From Norana najaformis (taxonomy: Eukaryota; Annelida; Clitellata; Crassiclitellata; Hormogastridae): a stretch of DNA of 64,000 nucleotides. The stretch is from positions 5,916,806-5,980,805 of the forward strand of contig OZ029921.1 in the NCBI GenBank assembly GCA_964023275.1. The letters are read 5' to 3'. A model generated the notes under the pieces. The model did not search any database. It saw only the letters and a list, made by a program, of their open reading frames with translations, and was not told the DNA's origin. A program made the position numbers and the translations under genes. Every line of letters starts with the position of its first letter. Position 1 is the stretch's first letter. Below, piece by piece: positions 22,185-33,350 of the stretch.

Positions 22185-22469
22185 TTATTTAATCAAATAA
22201 ATATTCAATGTGTCTTCCACGAGCTCGAATGACTGCATCAATTCAGCTACACGAGCGATGTTGTCAGCGGTACGTGCCGAACGAGGACGGCCAGTAACAG
22301 GTTTACGTTTAGAACTTGCACTCGCGTCAATTTCTCTAATTAATCGGTTGAGATTGTTTTTACTCCAGTTTCTAGCAGGAAATTCATTCATCATTTGATA
22401 TGCATTTAAATGTTTTTCAATTCTTAAAATTCGAATCAAAGTCCTGTCATCTTCTGTTAACGGCGCCAT
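22185..22469 (-). pseudogene. Truncated mariner-type transposase: N-terminal DNA-binding part fused to the C-terminal tail
   Basis: The start chosen is the ATG at 22469 (MAPLTEDDR), where family resemblance begins; an upstream in-frame ATG at 22517 looks incidental. The protein shows a helix-turn-helix region (about residues 1-50) and the linker motif GRPRSART, which joins the two DNA-binding subdomains in this family, followed by DNIARVAEL. The sequence then changes abruptly. In the next frame, reading through the same bases gives DAVIRARGRHIEYLFD and a stop, which resembles the extreme C-terminus of mariner transposases. The whole DDE/D catalytic core is therefore deleted, and the junction, near 22230-22245, lies out of frame. 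The remaining product, if made, would only bind DNA. Confidence 0.82.
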
Positions 22470-22568
22470 GATGAAATTATTGTTTACGTCAGAAAACAAG
22501 GTAGGTGCGGTACACAATAATTATATGGCGCGTAGTGCAAGCTACCGTAATAAAATTTGTCGGACTTA

Positions 22569-22675
22569 TAGCTGATATAACGACCTTTAATTTGATGCAT
22601 TAAGCAAACACTTACTTGCTAAACTGCCTAAGTTATAGGCCTTCAAAGTTGAACAAATACTTCTGGCCCACCCTG
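22569..22675 (-). repeat. Right terminal inverted repeat of the mariner element
   Basis: Reverse complement of the left arm, ending in CCACCCTG followed by the TA target duplication. It lies upstream of the truncated transposase frame and would hold its promoter, if there is one. Confidence 0.93.
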
Positions 22676-22677
22676 TA

Positions 22678-22804
22678 TATATCCATACATACATACATAC
22701 GTGCATACATTCATCAATACATACATGCACACATGCATGCATACAAGCATCCATACGTATATCCATCCATACATACATACGTGCATGCATTCATACATAC
22801 ATAT
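22678..22804 (+). repeat. (CATA)n array, right of the mariner element
   Basis: CATACATACATACGTGCATA and similar. It contains CAAGCATCCATA phrases also found left of the element. Confidence 0.95.
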
Positions 22805-23171
22805 ACACAAAGCTAAACCGGAAATGCCAAGTACAGGCATTGCGAGGTACTGATGTCTTCATCTTGAATTATTACTGCGGCTAAGGACAAAATTATTCAA
22901 GACCATCGCCATCTGTCGCTTGGTCGGTCGGCTGCCACCTAGCGGCCGATGAAAAAACACGACAGGCGGAAGAATTCCAGCCCAGCGCAAGTGAATTTAA
23001 AGCAATCTTTTTGTCTCGGTTGACCACGCTGTTAAAAGAAATCAATGTCTGCCAAAAGCAGAAACTAATATCACTGATGGTCACGATTTTCTTGTCTTTT
23101 CTAAGCCTCCATTTCGCTAGGGGTGAACAACATTCTGTTTGATCGTGGTCTTGCGTCGTCAGGTTAGAAGC

Positions 23172-23240
23172 AACTGTGATGAGTTTACTTGAACAGGCGG
23201 TATATAAATGTGCATTTACGACTACGATTACGATTATGAA
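23172..23240 (+). repeat. Retroelement tail with ATTACG-type repeat
   Basis: TTGAACAGGCGGTATATAAA, TGTGCATTTACGACTACGAT then TACGATTATG. Matches the family X tail layout but has no coding part. Confidence 0.6.
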
Positions 23241-23427
23241 GTGCACTAAATAATGCTCACAATAGCAGACAAATCCTTTACACCGATTAGCAGTAGAAGA
23301 CTAATCTAATTTTTAAAAAATCTTGTGACTTCTATATCGCCGTATGTGTATATGTATCAAAAAACTTATATAGCGCATTTTAAGAACCTCGCAAAGGTAC
23401 TGCGGGATGCGGGCTTTCTAGCCGTTC

Positions 23428-23610
23428 CAAAAAGGTACGTTATCATAAAACTCAAGGCAGTAATCGATGGTTGATTGCTTCGAGTGGAACCTAAGCCAAA
23501 AATCAATTATCTGTGAGAGAAGTTATGTTGAATTCCAATAGGTCAGAGAAACCAGAAGGCGTTGTTGTCTGGCTGAGAGCCACGCAACGACAGAGCAGTT
23601 GGCCTGGCTA
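23428..23610 (-). mobile_element. LINE family Z 3' UTR fragment
   Basis: CGTTATCATAAAACTCAAGG, GTAATCGATGGTTGATTGCT, CCAATAGGTCAGAGAAACCA: the same order as at 48230-48370 but more diverged. Confidence 0.65.
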
Positions 23611-25387
23611 ATTACAGATAATCTACCACACGAGTGTGACACTTTGTTTTGAAAATAGATGCTGGCAGAAAGTTGCAGTGGTCGTCAAACAATGCACTGT
23701 AAACGCATCATCTAGTCAGATCAGACACTAATGTCAGTGTAAATCCAAGCATACATCGGCTGATCCGTTACAATGCAGTCAGTGTGATGTAATGTAATCC
23801 TAACATCCATTAGCTGCTTTATTACGCTCCACAGTCAGTGTAATGTAATGAAATGTAGGACATAATTACAGAGTTCCTTAATATGACCAATCGTCAGATA
23901 GTTTTTGTGGCTTTTTTGTCTAAATCAGTCAGAAGTGTCAGGCAGTCATCTGTTTTCAGATATTAATCGTAATCACGAAATCCATTTCCTTTAGCACCCG
24001 AAGAACAGCAGTAAGGATAACCAGTTTATTAAATCGAGGCAAAGACTGGGTCAGGTCATGACCCTTCTAAATATGATTAGCTGTATAAGGTCAGTTTCGA
24101 TTTAGGATCGAAAATACCAGCAATTCAAATTACTCTATATGCATGTATGTATGATAAATACACAGTTGTGCATTTTCTGCACGCGGCAATATCGCCCTAT
24201 AGCGCCTCGCAAATGATCTCCAACTTTCAGGGACACACCAGTAATTATACACTCTTGACTTTCTGCTCTAAAAGACATCCTGTATGAGGCCAAAAAGAGG
24301 CAAATGACTGGAAACAGATAATCAGAAATGTTGGCGACTTGAAACATTAAAAGTGGTCGCAAAAGTGGCGCGAACTAACAACAGTCATCAGAAATTTTGG
24401 CGACTTAAAAGAAGTCTTTTAATTTCGAAAATCTCGATACTAAATAAGTCACAAATTTGTCCACCATACAAGACATCAACCACTCCCTCTGCCTTTTTCA
24501 ACTTCGGAATCCGCCGGTATGCCTAGCTTCATGCCACAGTGATTATCCGTCATTATCAGACAGTGTAAGTGCTTACAGTCGTTGCGACCACATTAATGTT
24601 CGGTGCTACAAGACATTAATCTCATCAGACACTGAAGTTTCGAGTAGCTGGCGTCGGCCATTCATTCTCCCTTCTTTTACCAGTCAGCGGAGCGTGATCA
24701 ATAGACGGCACATAGGATTGCGAATGGGATAATTATGAAAAAATCGGCGACCCTCTGAAATGATTTCCCTTCCCGCCGCTGCCGCCACCGACGACGAATA
24801 CAGACATCGTCGGCATCAACAGGAAGCCGTAGCCATCTGGTGACAGACGGAGATCACACGAGTGCGTCATGAAACGCCACAATGGGCCAAGCTAACCAAA
24901 AGCACGTCCTCGGCAAGCTATTGATGTTTAGCTGGTTAGAAGATGTACATGTAACATGCTGCTCCTGGAACAATTACTGTGCAACATGGCCTCGTGGCAA
25001 ATGGAGCCTACGCAGATGATTTAGATGTGTTGAAATAAGCAAAGCTCATCTGAGTAGACGCCTTTAAAGTCGCCAAACCGATTTGTCTTTTTTATTTTGT
25101 TCTTTGACAGTAACTGATTTTGTGTTAATATAAAGGTTACATTGTTTTATAGCTATTTTAATAGCCATCCCACTGACACGAAATAATAGGTGACCTTAAG
25201 TAAGCGGAACTTCTGTTCCTTCTGGGTGTGCCTTTTGCATCGCTGTCAAGTGTATTGATTGTAACATGTATCTTTCTTGAATTGGGATAAAAAACGAGAT
25301 GAAATGAAAAATATATCCCACAATATCTATGCTCAGCTGGAAGTAGGCGAAAAGACGAAAGAACTACACGATGCTTGTATGCAGTCA
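23611..25387. other. Unassigned sequence
   Basis: No gene or known element seen. A 24-bp near-repeat, ATCAGAAATGTTGGCGACTT at 24322 and ATCAGAAATTTTGGCGACTT at 24387, is the only internal structure noticed. Confidence 0.45.
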
Positions 25388-25575
25388 TGTTAGGGGTACG
25401 GTAGCCGATTGGTTACAGGGCTCGGCTTGTAACGCGGAGCTTACGGGATCCAGTTTTACCTCAGACGGTTATGGTGTATATAGGGACCTTGAGCAAGTCC
25501 TTCATCCACACTTGCTTAGCGCCATCGAGTCATTAGATGGTGACGCCTAATAAATTTGGAAAAAAAAAAAAATAA
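25388..25575 (+). mobile_element. tRNA-derived SINE family 1 with A-rich tail
   Basis: It shares the head (GGTACGGTAGCCGATTGGTT), the body (CTTGAGCAAGTCCTTCATCC, GCGCCATCGA) and ends in a run of about 17 adenines. The B box has decayed to GGGATCCAGTTTTACC, so transcription from it is unlikely. Confidence 0.82.
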
Positions 25576-26180
25576 CAGTATGACTAAGTAAATATAAGTT
25601 AAGTTCATGTAGGTTTATTTAACGTTAGGTGACTGGTGGAATATTTTAAGAACATTTAAATAGTTCAATAGTCAAATTAAATTAAATATTCAATAGTTAA
25701 CTGCAGAAATGTTCATGAAACCAAGTAACTAGGCTAACCCGATAGGAATATAGTAAATGCTAAATAGCTGTCGAAAAAAACATATAGGAAAACCAGTAGA
25801 ATTTGAATATTGTAGACCTACCAGATAACTGCGTGACTGACATTTGCGAACTGCAGTTCGGAATATTCAGACTGGCTTGCAAAGATATGCAATGCAACTA
25901 TTCGAAAAGGGCAAAATGACTAGAACGCATTAAGCAAAACACGAAGCATTGGGAATGGAAAAGCAAAAAATGCAGACTTGCAAGAAAACAAGCAAATCGC
26001 TAAGCAGACCTAAACATATTGAGTTGAACTTGTAAGGTTAATAGGATCGACGTCAACGGTCATCCAGCCACAAGATGTCGCTAAACACTGAGTACTATTT
26101 CTATCGTTAGATTGCGTCAGCCTGCAAACCCTTAGTCAATGGCTAAAGTCGACGCAAAAGGCCGGGCAGCCATAAGATTT

Positions 26181-26660
26181 CATTTCGTTTCATTTCATTT
26201 TATTGCTCCACAAAAAAGCAACAACATTAAACGTATTTCATAAAAATTCATGTGGGATACAACAGGCAGACCCAAACAGAACTATGTTCCGATTATTTGG
26301 GACGCCTACATCACATAGGATGCTATTTGAAATGACAAATAATCAACTTAACAGGCCTATAGTCCAATTGGACTTGAGCAAACAGAACCTTTGTAACAAG
26401 AACCAAAAAGCTTGACTAACTAAATGAATTTGATTCGCATGAATTCCCTTATTGATTTCATTCAAATATGAGCGTATATAATGTTTAAATAATTTTATAT
26501 TGGGCAGAATACGAATGTCATGAGAGAAATTGTTCCATAAAGAAGGACCAGCGTAAAGAGGTCGTAAAACATTGAATACTCCCCTCTACAACTCGAAATA
26601 TAAGCAATCAAACATCTGCAGTGATTGGGTAATATTGGGAAAGCCCAGAAACAAACGTTC
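26181..26660 (-). pseudogene. CR1/L2-like LINE 3' end with TGAAA tail
   Basis: On the minus strand the frame gives GVFNVLRPLYAGPSLWNNFS, then HDIRILPNIKLFKHYIRSYL and a stop: the GPxLWNxxxxxIR and FKxxIRxYL blocks that close CR1/L2-type open reading frame 2. The 3' end is CAATAAAATGAAATGAAACG, a (TGAAA)n-like tail typical of the L2 group, ending at 26181. The 5' side is truncated. Confidence 0.82.
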
Positions 26661-26939
26661 CAATAAATAGTACTTTCGTGAATGGGGAACTGCGTGCAGA
26701 ACGCCGAAGCCCTTGGCTTCCAGGCGCTTGTAGACGAAGAACTTGCTACACACAACTATAATGTCGCAAAACGCAGAAACGTCAACTTAAATCAAATTAA
26801 TTCCGAAATCAATAGACGCCCGGCTTCTGTCAAATCATCGCTTGTCTTGGCAGAGGGTGGTCATTGCACGGGCAACGGCAAGGAATGAATAGACAGAGAG
26901 GCAGACGCACTCAGAGACACACAGACTCATACAGAACGA

Positions 26940-27121
26940 TTGACAGCAACGACAGGCCGAATGATCAACAAACAGAATAATCCACTGACCGAATGATCGA
27001 CTGATCGAGTGATCAAATGATCGACACACAGAATGACCCACTGACCGAATGATCCACTGACCGACCAGTGATCTAATGATCGACACATAGAACGATCCAC
27101 TGACCGAATGATCCACTGACA
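26940..27121 (+). repeat. Degenerate CTGACCGAATGATC repeat
   Basis: GATCCACTGACCGAATGATC and GATCGACACACAGAATGACC alternate over about 150 bp, directly before a CTAAT/CTAAC tract. Confidence 0.85.
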
Positions 27122-27345
27122 TAATCTAAACTAATTGAATCTAATCTAACCTAATCTAACCTAACTTTACCTAATCTAACCTTACTTGATCTAACCTAGT
27201 CTGACCTAACCTAATCTAATCTAATCTAACAACTGCTATAGTGCTGTCATCATGGTACACAAAGCATCAGTCGATGGTCGTTTTAAGTGAAATCGAGCTC
27301 AAAAATCGTAATCCGTTGCCGAAACTCGAATGAAACCCGATGCAA
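27122..27345 (-). mobile_element. LINE family Z tail with long CTAAT/CTAAC tract
   Basis: The minus strand ends with GACCATCGACTGATGCTTTG, ATGATGACAGCACTATAGCA and then about 100 bp of GATTA/GGTTA repeats (27122-27230 on the plus strand as CTAAT/CTAAC). The array starts exactly at the end of the retrotransposon. Confidence 0.8.
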
Positions 27346-27479
27346 ATCCAGCACAAAAAATGTGTAGCATAATCAACAGACTGTTTGCGTGTAGCTTGCT
27401 TCGAGACAGCGACCATCATGTCACCATCCTACAATAAGACGGCGCTATATAAATATACGATTGCGATCCTTCATCTTCA

Positions 27480-28587
27480 GCAGACCACAGGCTTGGAAAG
27501 CGGCATCACTTGACAGCAGACTCTGATGTCAGTGTTTGCTTTCTTTTCTAGAAAAAAAGTTCCGGAACTGAACAATTATGGGATTTTGTGCTAAAATTTC
27601 ATTATTTTTATAAATCAATAGACACTGAAAACAGTGTAAAGTTGTAAACACTGATAATGAATTAAAATAAGTTACATTATATTACATAATTAAAATAACT
27701 TAGTAACACAATTCTTTTATTAAAAATTAAATTTTTTTATTAGCCGAAAAAGGTGCCGGAGCGTTCCGTCTGTAAAAAGCACTGAGTGTTTGAAGGATTC
27801 TTTGTGAGTATATATTAGGATCGGAACGAAACAGGCATTGCTGATGAACTCTTGCGATATGCAGAGATGTGGCTTTAAGTGGTTGTTCGATCCACCGTTT
27901 TCGCTTTTCCCCATTGAGTTGCAATCTAACGGTCAATGTAGGCGAAAAAGATTCGCGTAGGAAAATATGATGTTGCATTGAGTTCTTTTGATTGTATCGT
28001 TTTATGTTTTGCTTCGTGTCGCATTGTGTTAGATTGTGTTTTGCTGTATGGCCTTACGTTGTATTGTATTCTGTGCTGTAATGTATTGTATTTATGGTTC
28101 AAAGTGGCAGATTAGAGGCGTTGCTTTTTTGGACATGTAGCCTAGGCGTTCTTAAAACGCATAATATTGCTTAGCGCCATGTTTGTTCCCAGGTGCATTA
28201 TACGTCTGCGCTATATAAACACCTATAAAACGATATAGATAGATTTTAAGAGTGTGATTAATGACGCCTTCTAACGCGACATATCCTTCCGCCGTCGCGA
28301 CGATTGACCTGACCTGACCTTTGCCCGAGTAACTCGGTCGTTTCGTCGGCGCTTGCCTTCTTTCCCTGAACCGGATCATTGCGGGGAGCAGCGAATGATC
28401 TATTCGATGCCGGAAGGTGTAATTGAATTCCCTTGGTCCGATATTAATTTCACGTCCTTACCCTCTGTAGTTCCATCAGTCAGCGCCTCTGGAAGGCCTC
28501 CGAAACTCTCGAGGTCACGGGCGGGGTCAATCAGAGACCGGAAGTCACCAGATGTCCGATGGACTCTTTGAAGATTGTAACAAGGTT
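27480..28587. other. Unassigned sequence with one retroelement tail signature
   Basis: GTCTGCGCTATATAAACACC near 28205 is a tail signature. Frames at 27720-27978 and 28353-28594 have no recognised family. Confidence 0.4.
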
Positions 28588-28800
28588 TACCCAAGTCGTA
28601 ATCGTAATCGGAAGCTCGAGATTTCCACAGCGCACAGTGAAAGATAAGTTGCGAGAACCAGCTTACAAATTCGATAGGCAGGAAGGGTCAGATTCGGTTC
28701 CAGGTTAAGGGTCAGACAGGCAGACAGTCAGACGCTACGGTGGATGGTGTTTAGAATTGGAGTGCGTCAGAGGTCTGACGAGGAAAACGGGGTTTCTGTT
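28588..28800 (-). mobile_element. LINE family Y 3' fragment, adjacent degraded copy
   Basis: GTAATCGTAATCGGAAGCTC, TTTCCACAGCGCACAGTGAA, AATTCGATAGGCAGGAAGG and TTCGGTTCCAGGTTAAGG. It lies head to tail with the copy at 28820 and is more decayed. Confidence 0.75.
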
Positions 28801-28819
28801 GGCCATCATCGTTATCGTA

Positions 28820-29110
28820 ATTCCGGTATTTCTACAGCGCTCAACGAAAGCTACGCCGCGGGGACCACCTTATTCACAGGCACTCAATCAAAACAAAATC
28901 GATAGGCAAAAAGGCTCCGGTTCCAGATCAAGATCCAAAAGTCAGACGGAGAGACAGCGTGGCAGCTACGGAGGGTGGTGTTTGGGGTTGCAGAGGAGAG
29001 AGAGATAAGAAGAAGAAGGGGTGTCAGGGTACGATCTGTGAAAGAGGAATGTTTTGAGTGTTGAGTGAAAGGCCAAAGCAGTAATCAGGAGCTTCTTCTT
29101 GGCTTAGAGC
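28820..29110 (-). mobile_element. LINE family Y 3' end
   Basis: The plus strand reads TATCGTAATTCCGGTATTTC, TACAGCGCTCAACGAAAGC, AAAACAAAATCGATAGGCAA, CGATCTGTGAAAGAGGAATG and GTGTTGAGTGAAAGGCC, co-linear with 63290-63545. It is one of the better preserved copies. Confidence 0.82.
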
Positions 29111-29210
29111 TTCGCTCCAGTATCCAAGGCGGACTTGAAGAACAGTCAGAACGGAGGAATCGAAGAGGCGAAGATTAAGAAGGCTCTTATAACGGTGCTC
29201 TACGGGTGTT

Positions 29211-29330
29211 CACGTTGGATTAGATTGGATTAGATTGGATTAGAAGTAGAGTGGACTGGACAAGACTGGATGAATTTGGACTAAATTGGATTGTTTTAGA
29301 CTTGAATAAACTATACTAGACGATATCTAT
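29211..29330 (+). repeat. (GGATTAGATT)n tract
   Basis: GGATTAGATTGGATTAGATT, decaying to GGACTAAATTGGATTG. Probably the tail of a lost family Z LINE copy. Confidence 0.75.
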
Positions 29331-29384
29331 ACCTACATTCTTGGCCGTCTAAAGACGCACATTTCAGGAACTTCTAGATAGCTA

Positions 29385-29460
29385 TGCTGTAGCGCCTTTG
29401 TGGTTTCTTAAAATGCGCTATACAAGTTCTTGGATACATACATATATATACACATACATC
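29385..29460 (+). repeat. Retroelement tail followed by CATA/TATA repeat
   Basis: TAGCGCCTTTGTGGTTTCTT, AAAATGCGCTATACAAGTTC, TTGGATACATACATATATAT. Shares its order with 3438-3500. Confidence 0.7.
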
Positions 29461-29532
29461 TAGATAAGATCAAATCAGTAAGCCACGAGATTAGATCAGG
29501 TTGGATTAGATTAGAGTAGAGTAGACCAGACC

Positions 29533-29706
29533 CAGTGGCGGATCCAGGATTGCTCGCGCGGGGGGGCAAGGACATTTCCAGAGGGGCGCCACATTCTGGC
29601 AGTCCGCCATGCACGGGTCTGGTCTGAGGGGCGCCGGCTTATAACCAGGAGGAGCGCGGGAGCAAGGGGGAACCGTCCCTCGCGTCGATAACTAAATCCG
29701 CCACTG
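29533..29706 (+). mobile_element. hAT-like MITE copy 1 (CAGTGGCGGAT termini)
   Basis: The 174-bp element starts CAGTGGCGGATCCAGG and ends AAATCCGCCACTG, giving 11-12-bp inverted ends. The flanking 8-mers ACCAGACC and ACTAGAGC agree at 6 of 8 positions, compatible with an old hAT-type 8-bp target duplication. The interior is GC-rich and includes a G run, GGGCGCCACATTCTGGCAG and CCATGCACGGGTCTG, shared with the copies at 50300 and 52632. Confidence 0.8.
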
Positions 29707-30926
29707 ACTAGAGCGCATCGAATTTTATTACATTACATCATACTCATCAGCTCGACTCTATTTATTACTCATCACTCATCACGCTTTTGATGCATGTTTA
29801 CAAACAGAGGCTTGGCGCTGTGGATATGACACACAGACCTACATGGCTAATACCTACATGCGCCATTTCAGTTAGGGGTTGTACGAACCAGTAAGGGAAT
29901 ATTCACTCTCCCTGTACGATTCGCCCCATGCCAGTGAAAATCAATATCCTTGGTTGGGATGTTGGACGCCAATTCTTTGCGAAGAAGGTCCAAGCAATTG
30001 ACGTGTTATCCCCTTCACTGCACCAATCGCCCTCTGCTGTTGAACCCGTAACCTAATCTTTGTTTTATGCGGTAACGCATGAAAGATTGCTGGGCTGACT
30101 TAAGTTTTTGTGGCCTCGACTGTGAGCGATGGGGACAGAAGCGACACCTCGGAATCCTGCCACTGATCGCGTCCATGCATCATCGTGTATTTTCTGATAG
30201 ATTCTAATACGTGGAAATGATCGATTTACCAGAATATACTGGTATCTGAGGACGTGCAAACCACAAATGGGTGCCTTTCTGTAGCATGGTTACATCGATA
30301 TGGCCTTGGCCCACTACAGTAATTTTTATCGCATTTTAATCAGGATTTTCATCAACTCTGACCCAGCCGGTAAATCAGTGTCCAGTCTAATCAGGAAACT
30401 TATATATCGCCGATATTGAAATACACCAGGCATTAAGCGATGGATGCTTCTAAGCAAAACCGATTTCCGAAACCTGGATACTGGATGGATATTCATCAAA
30501 TATAATGAAACTTTTAAAAAATAATTAGAATTTATCGAACATAATTAGAATACAACAGATAGGATTAGAGTCAAGTAACCGTAATTAATTCATTCATTTT
30601 TGTAACATATATAGAATGCGTCTCAGCCAGAAGCCAAGCGAGCATGAGTATTTGCTACTAAATTTCAATAGACATCAGTCTGAAACTCAAATCCTAAATC
30701 CTTAAAAGACTCTCAGCTTCAAGAGATTTTCTTCTCGACCAGGATTCGGGTATTTCCAGTAAGCCTTTATATACAGTGCCGGAAGTTCCAACCAAATGCT
30801 GCTCCGCCCCAAAAAATTATAATCTGGATTCACCTCTGTGAATTGTTGTGTCTCGATCGGATCAATCTTTGTCCTGGATGATCGACAATCAGCGTGGTTT
30901 GCATGTAGAAAGCTACGCTATCTGCC

Positions 30927-30927
<1 letters not shown>
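29707..30927. other. Unassigned sequence with a weak reversed LINE tail
   Basis: TTATATATCGCCGATATTGA, then CCAGGCATTAAGCGATGG (30400-30450), resembles the family Z terminus on the minus strand. Nothing else recognised. Confidence 0.4.
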
Positions 30928-30958
<31 letters not shown>

Positions 30959-31077
30959 GTCAGTCAATCAATCAATCAGTCAGTCAGTCAATCAATCAAT
31001 CAATCAATCAACTCTACTACTACTGCTGCTACTATTACTACTACTGCTGCTGCTGCTGCTGCTATTACTACTATGAT
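30928..31077 (+). repeat. (TCAA/TCAG)n then (CTA/CTG)n
   Basis: TCAATCAATCAATCAGTCAG for 85 bp, followed by CTACTACTGCTGCTACTATT. It ends where the family V tail begins. Confidence 0.95.
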
Positions 31078-31228
31078 GATGACTTTTCTAGCTATCTGAG
31101 CATTATTTGCTAACTGATCTTTTCTTAAATAAATTTAACATCGTTTAGGCTAGCGAAGAGAGCGCCACTGATTATTCTCTCTGGGATCGGTGCTATATGA
31201 ATTTCTTATTACATTTAATTATCATTGT
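31078..31228 (+). mobile_element. Retroelement 3' tail, family V
   Basis: CTAGCTATCTGAGCATTATT, AGAGCGCCACTGATTATTCT, CGGTGCTATATGAATTTCTT. Aligns with 18-158 and ends in a TTATTACATTTA-type tail. Confidence 0.55.
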
Positions 31229-31861
31229 TACAATTATTGTTAGCAATAATAATAGTAATAATTATTATTATAATTGTTTTACCGATACTATTAATGCCTG
31301 CTTCTGCTAGACATTGTTATAAAGATTGTACACTGAGTCGTGATGATTTACTTGCGGACATCTTCGGCGAACGGATAAGACGGAAGCACAGAACCGGATA
31401 AGATCAGAGAAGAAGTTCCAGCAATCCGGCGAGCTGAATAAATGGCCAGATCTGTCAGATATGTCCGAACGTCATACAGAGAGACGATGACTACATGACG
31501 CTGTCTTGACGCCGAATCATCAGGAGATGTTGCTGTTCGTGTTTGGAATGGCTGAGTTCCACCATCTGAATTTAACTGAGCCGTACTTTTGTGGTCTACT
31601 GATGGTTCTTAAGAATAATGTTAACAATATACATCTCGGCATAACGGTAGATAGTTGTTCGTTACGAAGGCGCTATAAAAATGTTCAGTTGCGTGATTGC
31701 ACAAATGCATACAGTTGATTGTAATCGTAATTAGAAATATATAGAACGTCGCTTCAACAGAAACTAAAAATCTCTGTACGCTATCCTGAACAATGTCAGT
31801 CATTGAGAACAGAAAGTTCCTCAGATAAAATTTTAATGTAAATGTACACATTTTTCTATAG

Positions 31862-32085
31862 CGACTGTATGGCATCGACCCTGATCATTTTTCAATGAAT
31901 TTATTGGGTGAGATCATTCACCACCGCTGCTCATTTGAATGGGCGCCACTCCATTGAAGGTCCCCGTGCACAGACCGTGCAAGCCCGAGATTCAAATCTC
32001 TTAAATAAGTCACGATCGGGTTGCGAACCGGCATCCTAGCAAGCAATACTCAGATAACTAGAAAAGTCGCCACTGGGGTGCCCTC
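31862..32085 (-). mobile_element. tRNA-derived SINE family 3
   Basis: The minus strand has the B box GGTTCGCAACC (32019-32029), GAGATTTGAATCTCGGGC, GGCGCCCATTCAAATG, and the 3' part TTCATTGAAAAATGATCAGG followed by GTCGATGCCATACAGTCGCT. Its tail reaches about 31820 in TTTACAT-like sequence. The A-box region is eroded. It is closely related to 51565-51785. Confidence 0.8.
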
Positions 32086-32224
32086 GTACACACGTAGAGC
32101 CAAAGCAAGGGATTCCCATCCAGAGTTTACAGTTGACACTAAGCCTGACATCCCTTGCAGTTGGCGGAAGACGCAACATCTGAATATTGCTCTCTTGATA
32201 TCTTGACCCTCTGTTTTGCTGGCT

Positions 32225-32548
32225 GTGCTCCGTTATATCTAAGGGAGCTCTGCTTCCCCTTTCTTCTATTCCAGACCGCTGACCACTGCGTTCGTCGGTT
32301 CAGGGCGATCTCGCCGTTCCTCTAGCTCGAACTGCCACTGCTCAGCGCCGCAACTTTGCTTTTGCTGGCCCTGCTTCTTGGAATGACTTACCTGCCGACC
32401 TTCTATGGCAGCTTCTCTCCCTCTCCCCCTTCCTCTTCCGTAAGCGCTTGAAGACATTATTATTCCCCAGTTCTGAGACGACGGGCCGGGAGCGGCTCTG
32501 GTGAGGCTACCTTGAAGCGGCGCTTTACAAATTTACGATTACGATTAT
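32225..32548 (+). pseudogene. CR1/L2-like LINE 3' end, family X (coding plus tail)
   Basis: The plus frame gives DLAVPLARTATAQRRNFAFA, GPASWNDLPADLLWQLLSLS and FLFRKRLKTLLF, the closing blocks (VP..RT..Q.R.F.F.GP..WN.LP) of CR1/L2-group RTs. The tail GGGCCGGGAGCGGCTCTGG, AAGCGGCGCTTTACAAATTT and ACGATTACGATTATG ends at about 32548. Confidence 0.82.
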
Positions 32549-32699
32549 GATTGCTCTGCCCATCTGGTCTTTGCAGGACAGGTATTTGTCAGTAGCTGGC
32601 CGGTTGGTGACAGAACCTCCCCTGACGCCACTCCGAAGACTGCATCGCCGAATCCGAGAGCATCCGGTAGCAGGCGACCTGTGTAAGTTTTTGGCTGGA

Positions 32700-32810
32700 C
32701 TCAGTTCAAGCAGGAACCAGTCTAACGTGAAGCGACCATCGATTGATGCCTTGGGCATTATGATAGCGGCGCTGTAGAAGTTATTAGATTAGATCACATT
32801 AACTGTTAAT
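32700..32810 (+). mobile_element. LINE family Z tail
   Basis: GCGACCATCGATTGATGCCT, GGGCATTATGATAGCGGCGC and TGTAGAAGTTATTAGATTAG: the family 3' terminus with a short GATTA tail. Confidence 0.78.
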
Positions 32811-33119
32811 GTGAAAGGTCGACCGATACAAAAAGACAGCCGGGCTCTGATGATATGAGAACAAATACCGTTGAAAAACGCAGGAAACGCAGACCACGCG
32901 GAAAAAATGACTCCGAAACACACACGCAGACACATTTCAGCCTGACAATAATAGAATTATCGAGCCAATGCCGCAGGAAACGAACTAATCCATCGAAATG
33001 AAGTGCGAAGCAAAAAATGACGGCCATCTTGGCAGTGGACATGCGCAGAAGCCAAGCAAGGATTCAGCACGTTCATGTATGAGGCAAGACCTCTTCCAAT
33101 CAAGTTTGATTGCTCGTTG

Positions 33120-33350
33120 CTACCTGATGCTTAATGTAGGTTATGTTCAAGTCCCTTGAGTCACTTCGTTCTCAACTTAAGACTTACCTTTCTCAGTTGA
33201 CTGATCCGCCGTAGGCTGCCTCTCTGTTTCAGTAGACAGACTCTCTGAACATTGACCTGACTGCGGTTGAATTTGGTGCGTCATCGGTTGATGCCTTGTG
33301 CATTAAACCTACACCGGCGCTATAGAAGTTTCTAATTAATAATGATAATA
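33120..33350 (+). mobile_element. LINE family Z 3' end, variant tail
   Basis: The degraded coding end (CAACTTAAGACTTACC, then GATCCGCCGTAGGCTGCC) is followed by GACCTGACTGCGGTTGAATT, CATCGGTTGATGCCTTGTGC and CGGCGCTATAGAAGTTTCTA and an AT-rich tail. It is the same variant as at 45650 and 60470. Confidence 0.78.

Larger units (their letters stand above)
21907..22675 (-). mobile_element. Internally deleted mariner/Tc1-type element with 107-bp TIRs, inserted in a CATA array
   Basis: Seen: terminal inverted repeats at 21907-22013 and 22569-22675 match at 106 of 107 bases and start CAGGGTGGGCCAGAAGTATT. A TA dinucleotide flanks each end (21905-21906 and 22676-22677), the hallmark of Tc1/mariner insertion. 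The 769-bp body is short for an autonomous element. It carries a truncated transposase reading frame on the minus strand. The element splits a (CATA)n microsatellite that continues on both sides. The near-identical TIRs suggest recent insertion. It could still be mobilised by a full-length relative, but it cannot make a working transposase itself because the catalytic domain is missing. Confidence 0.93.
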
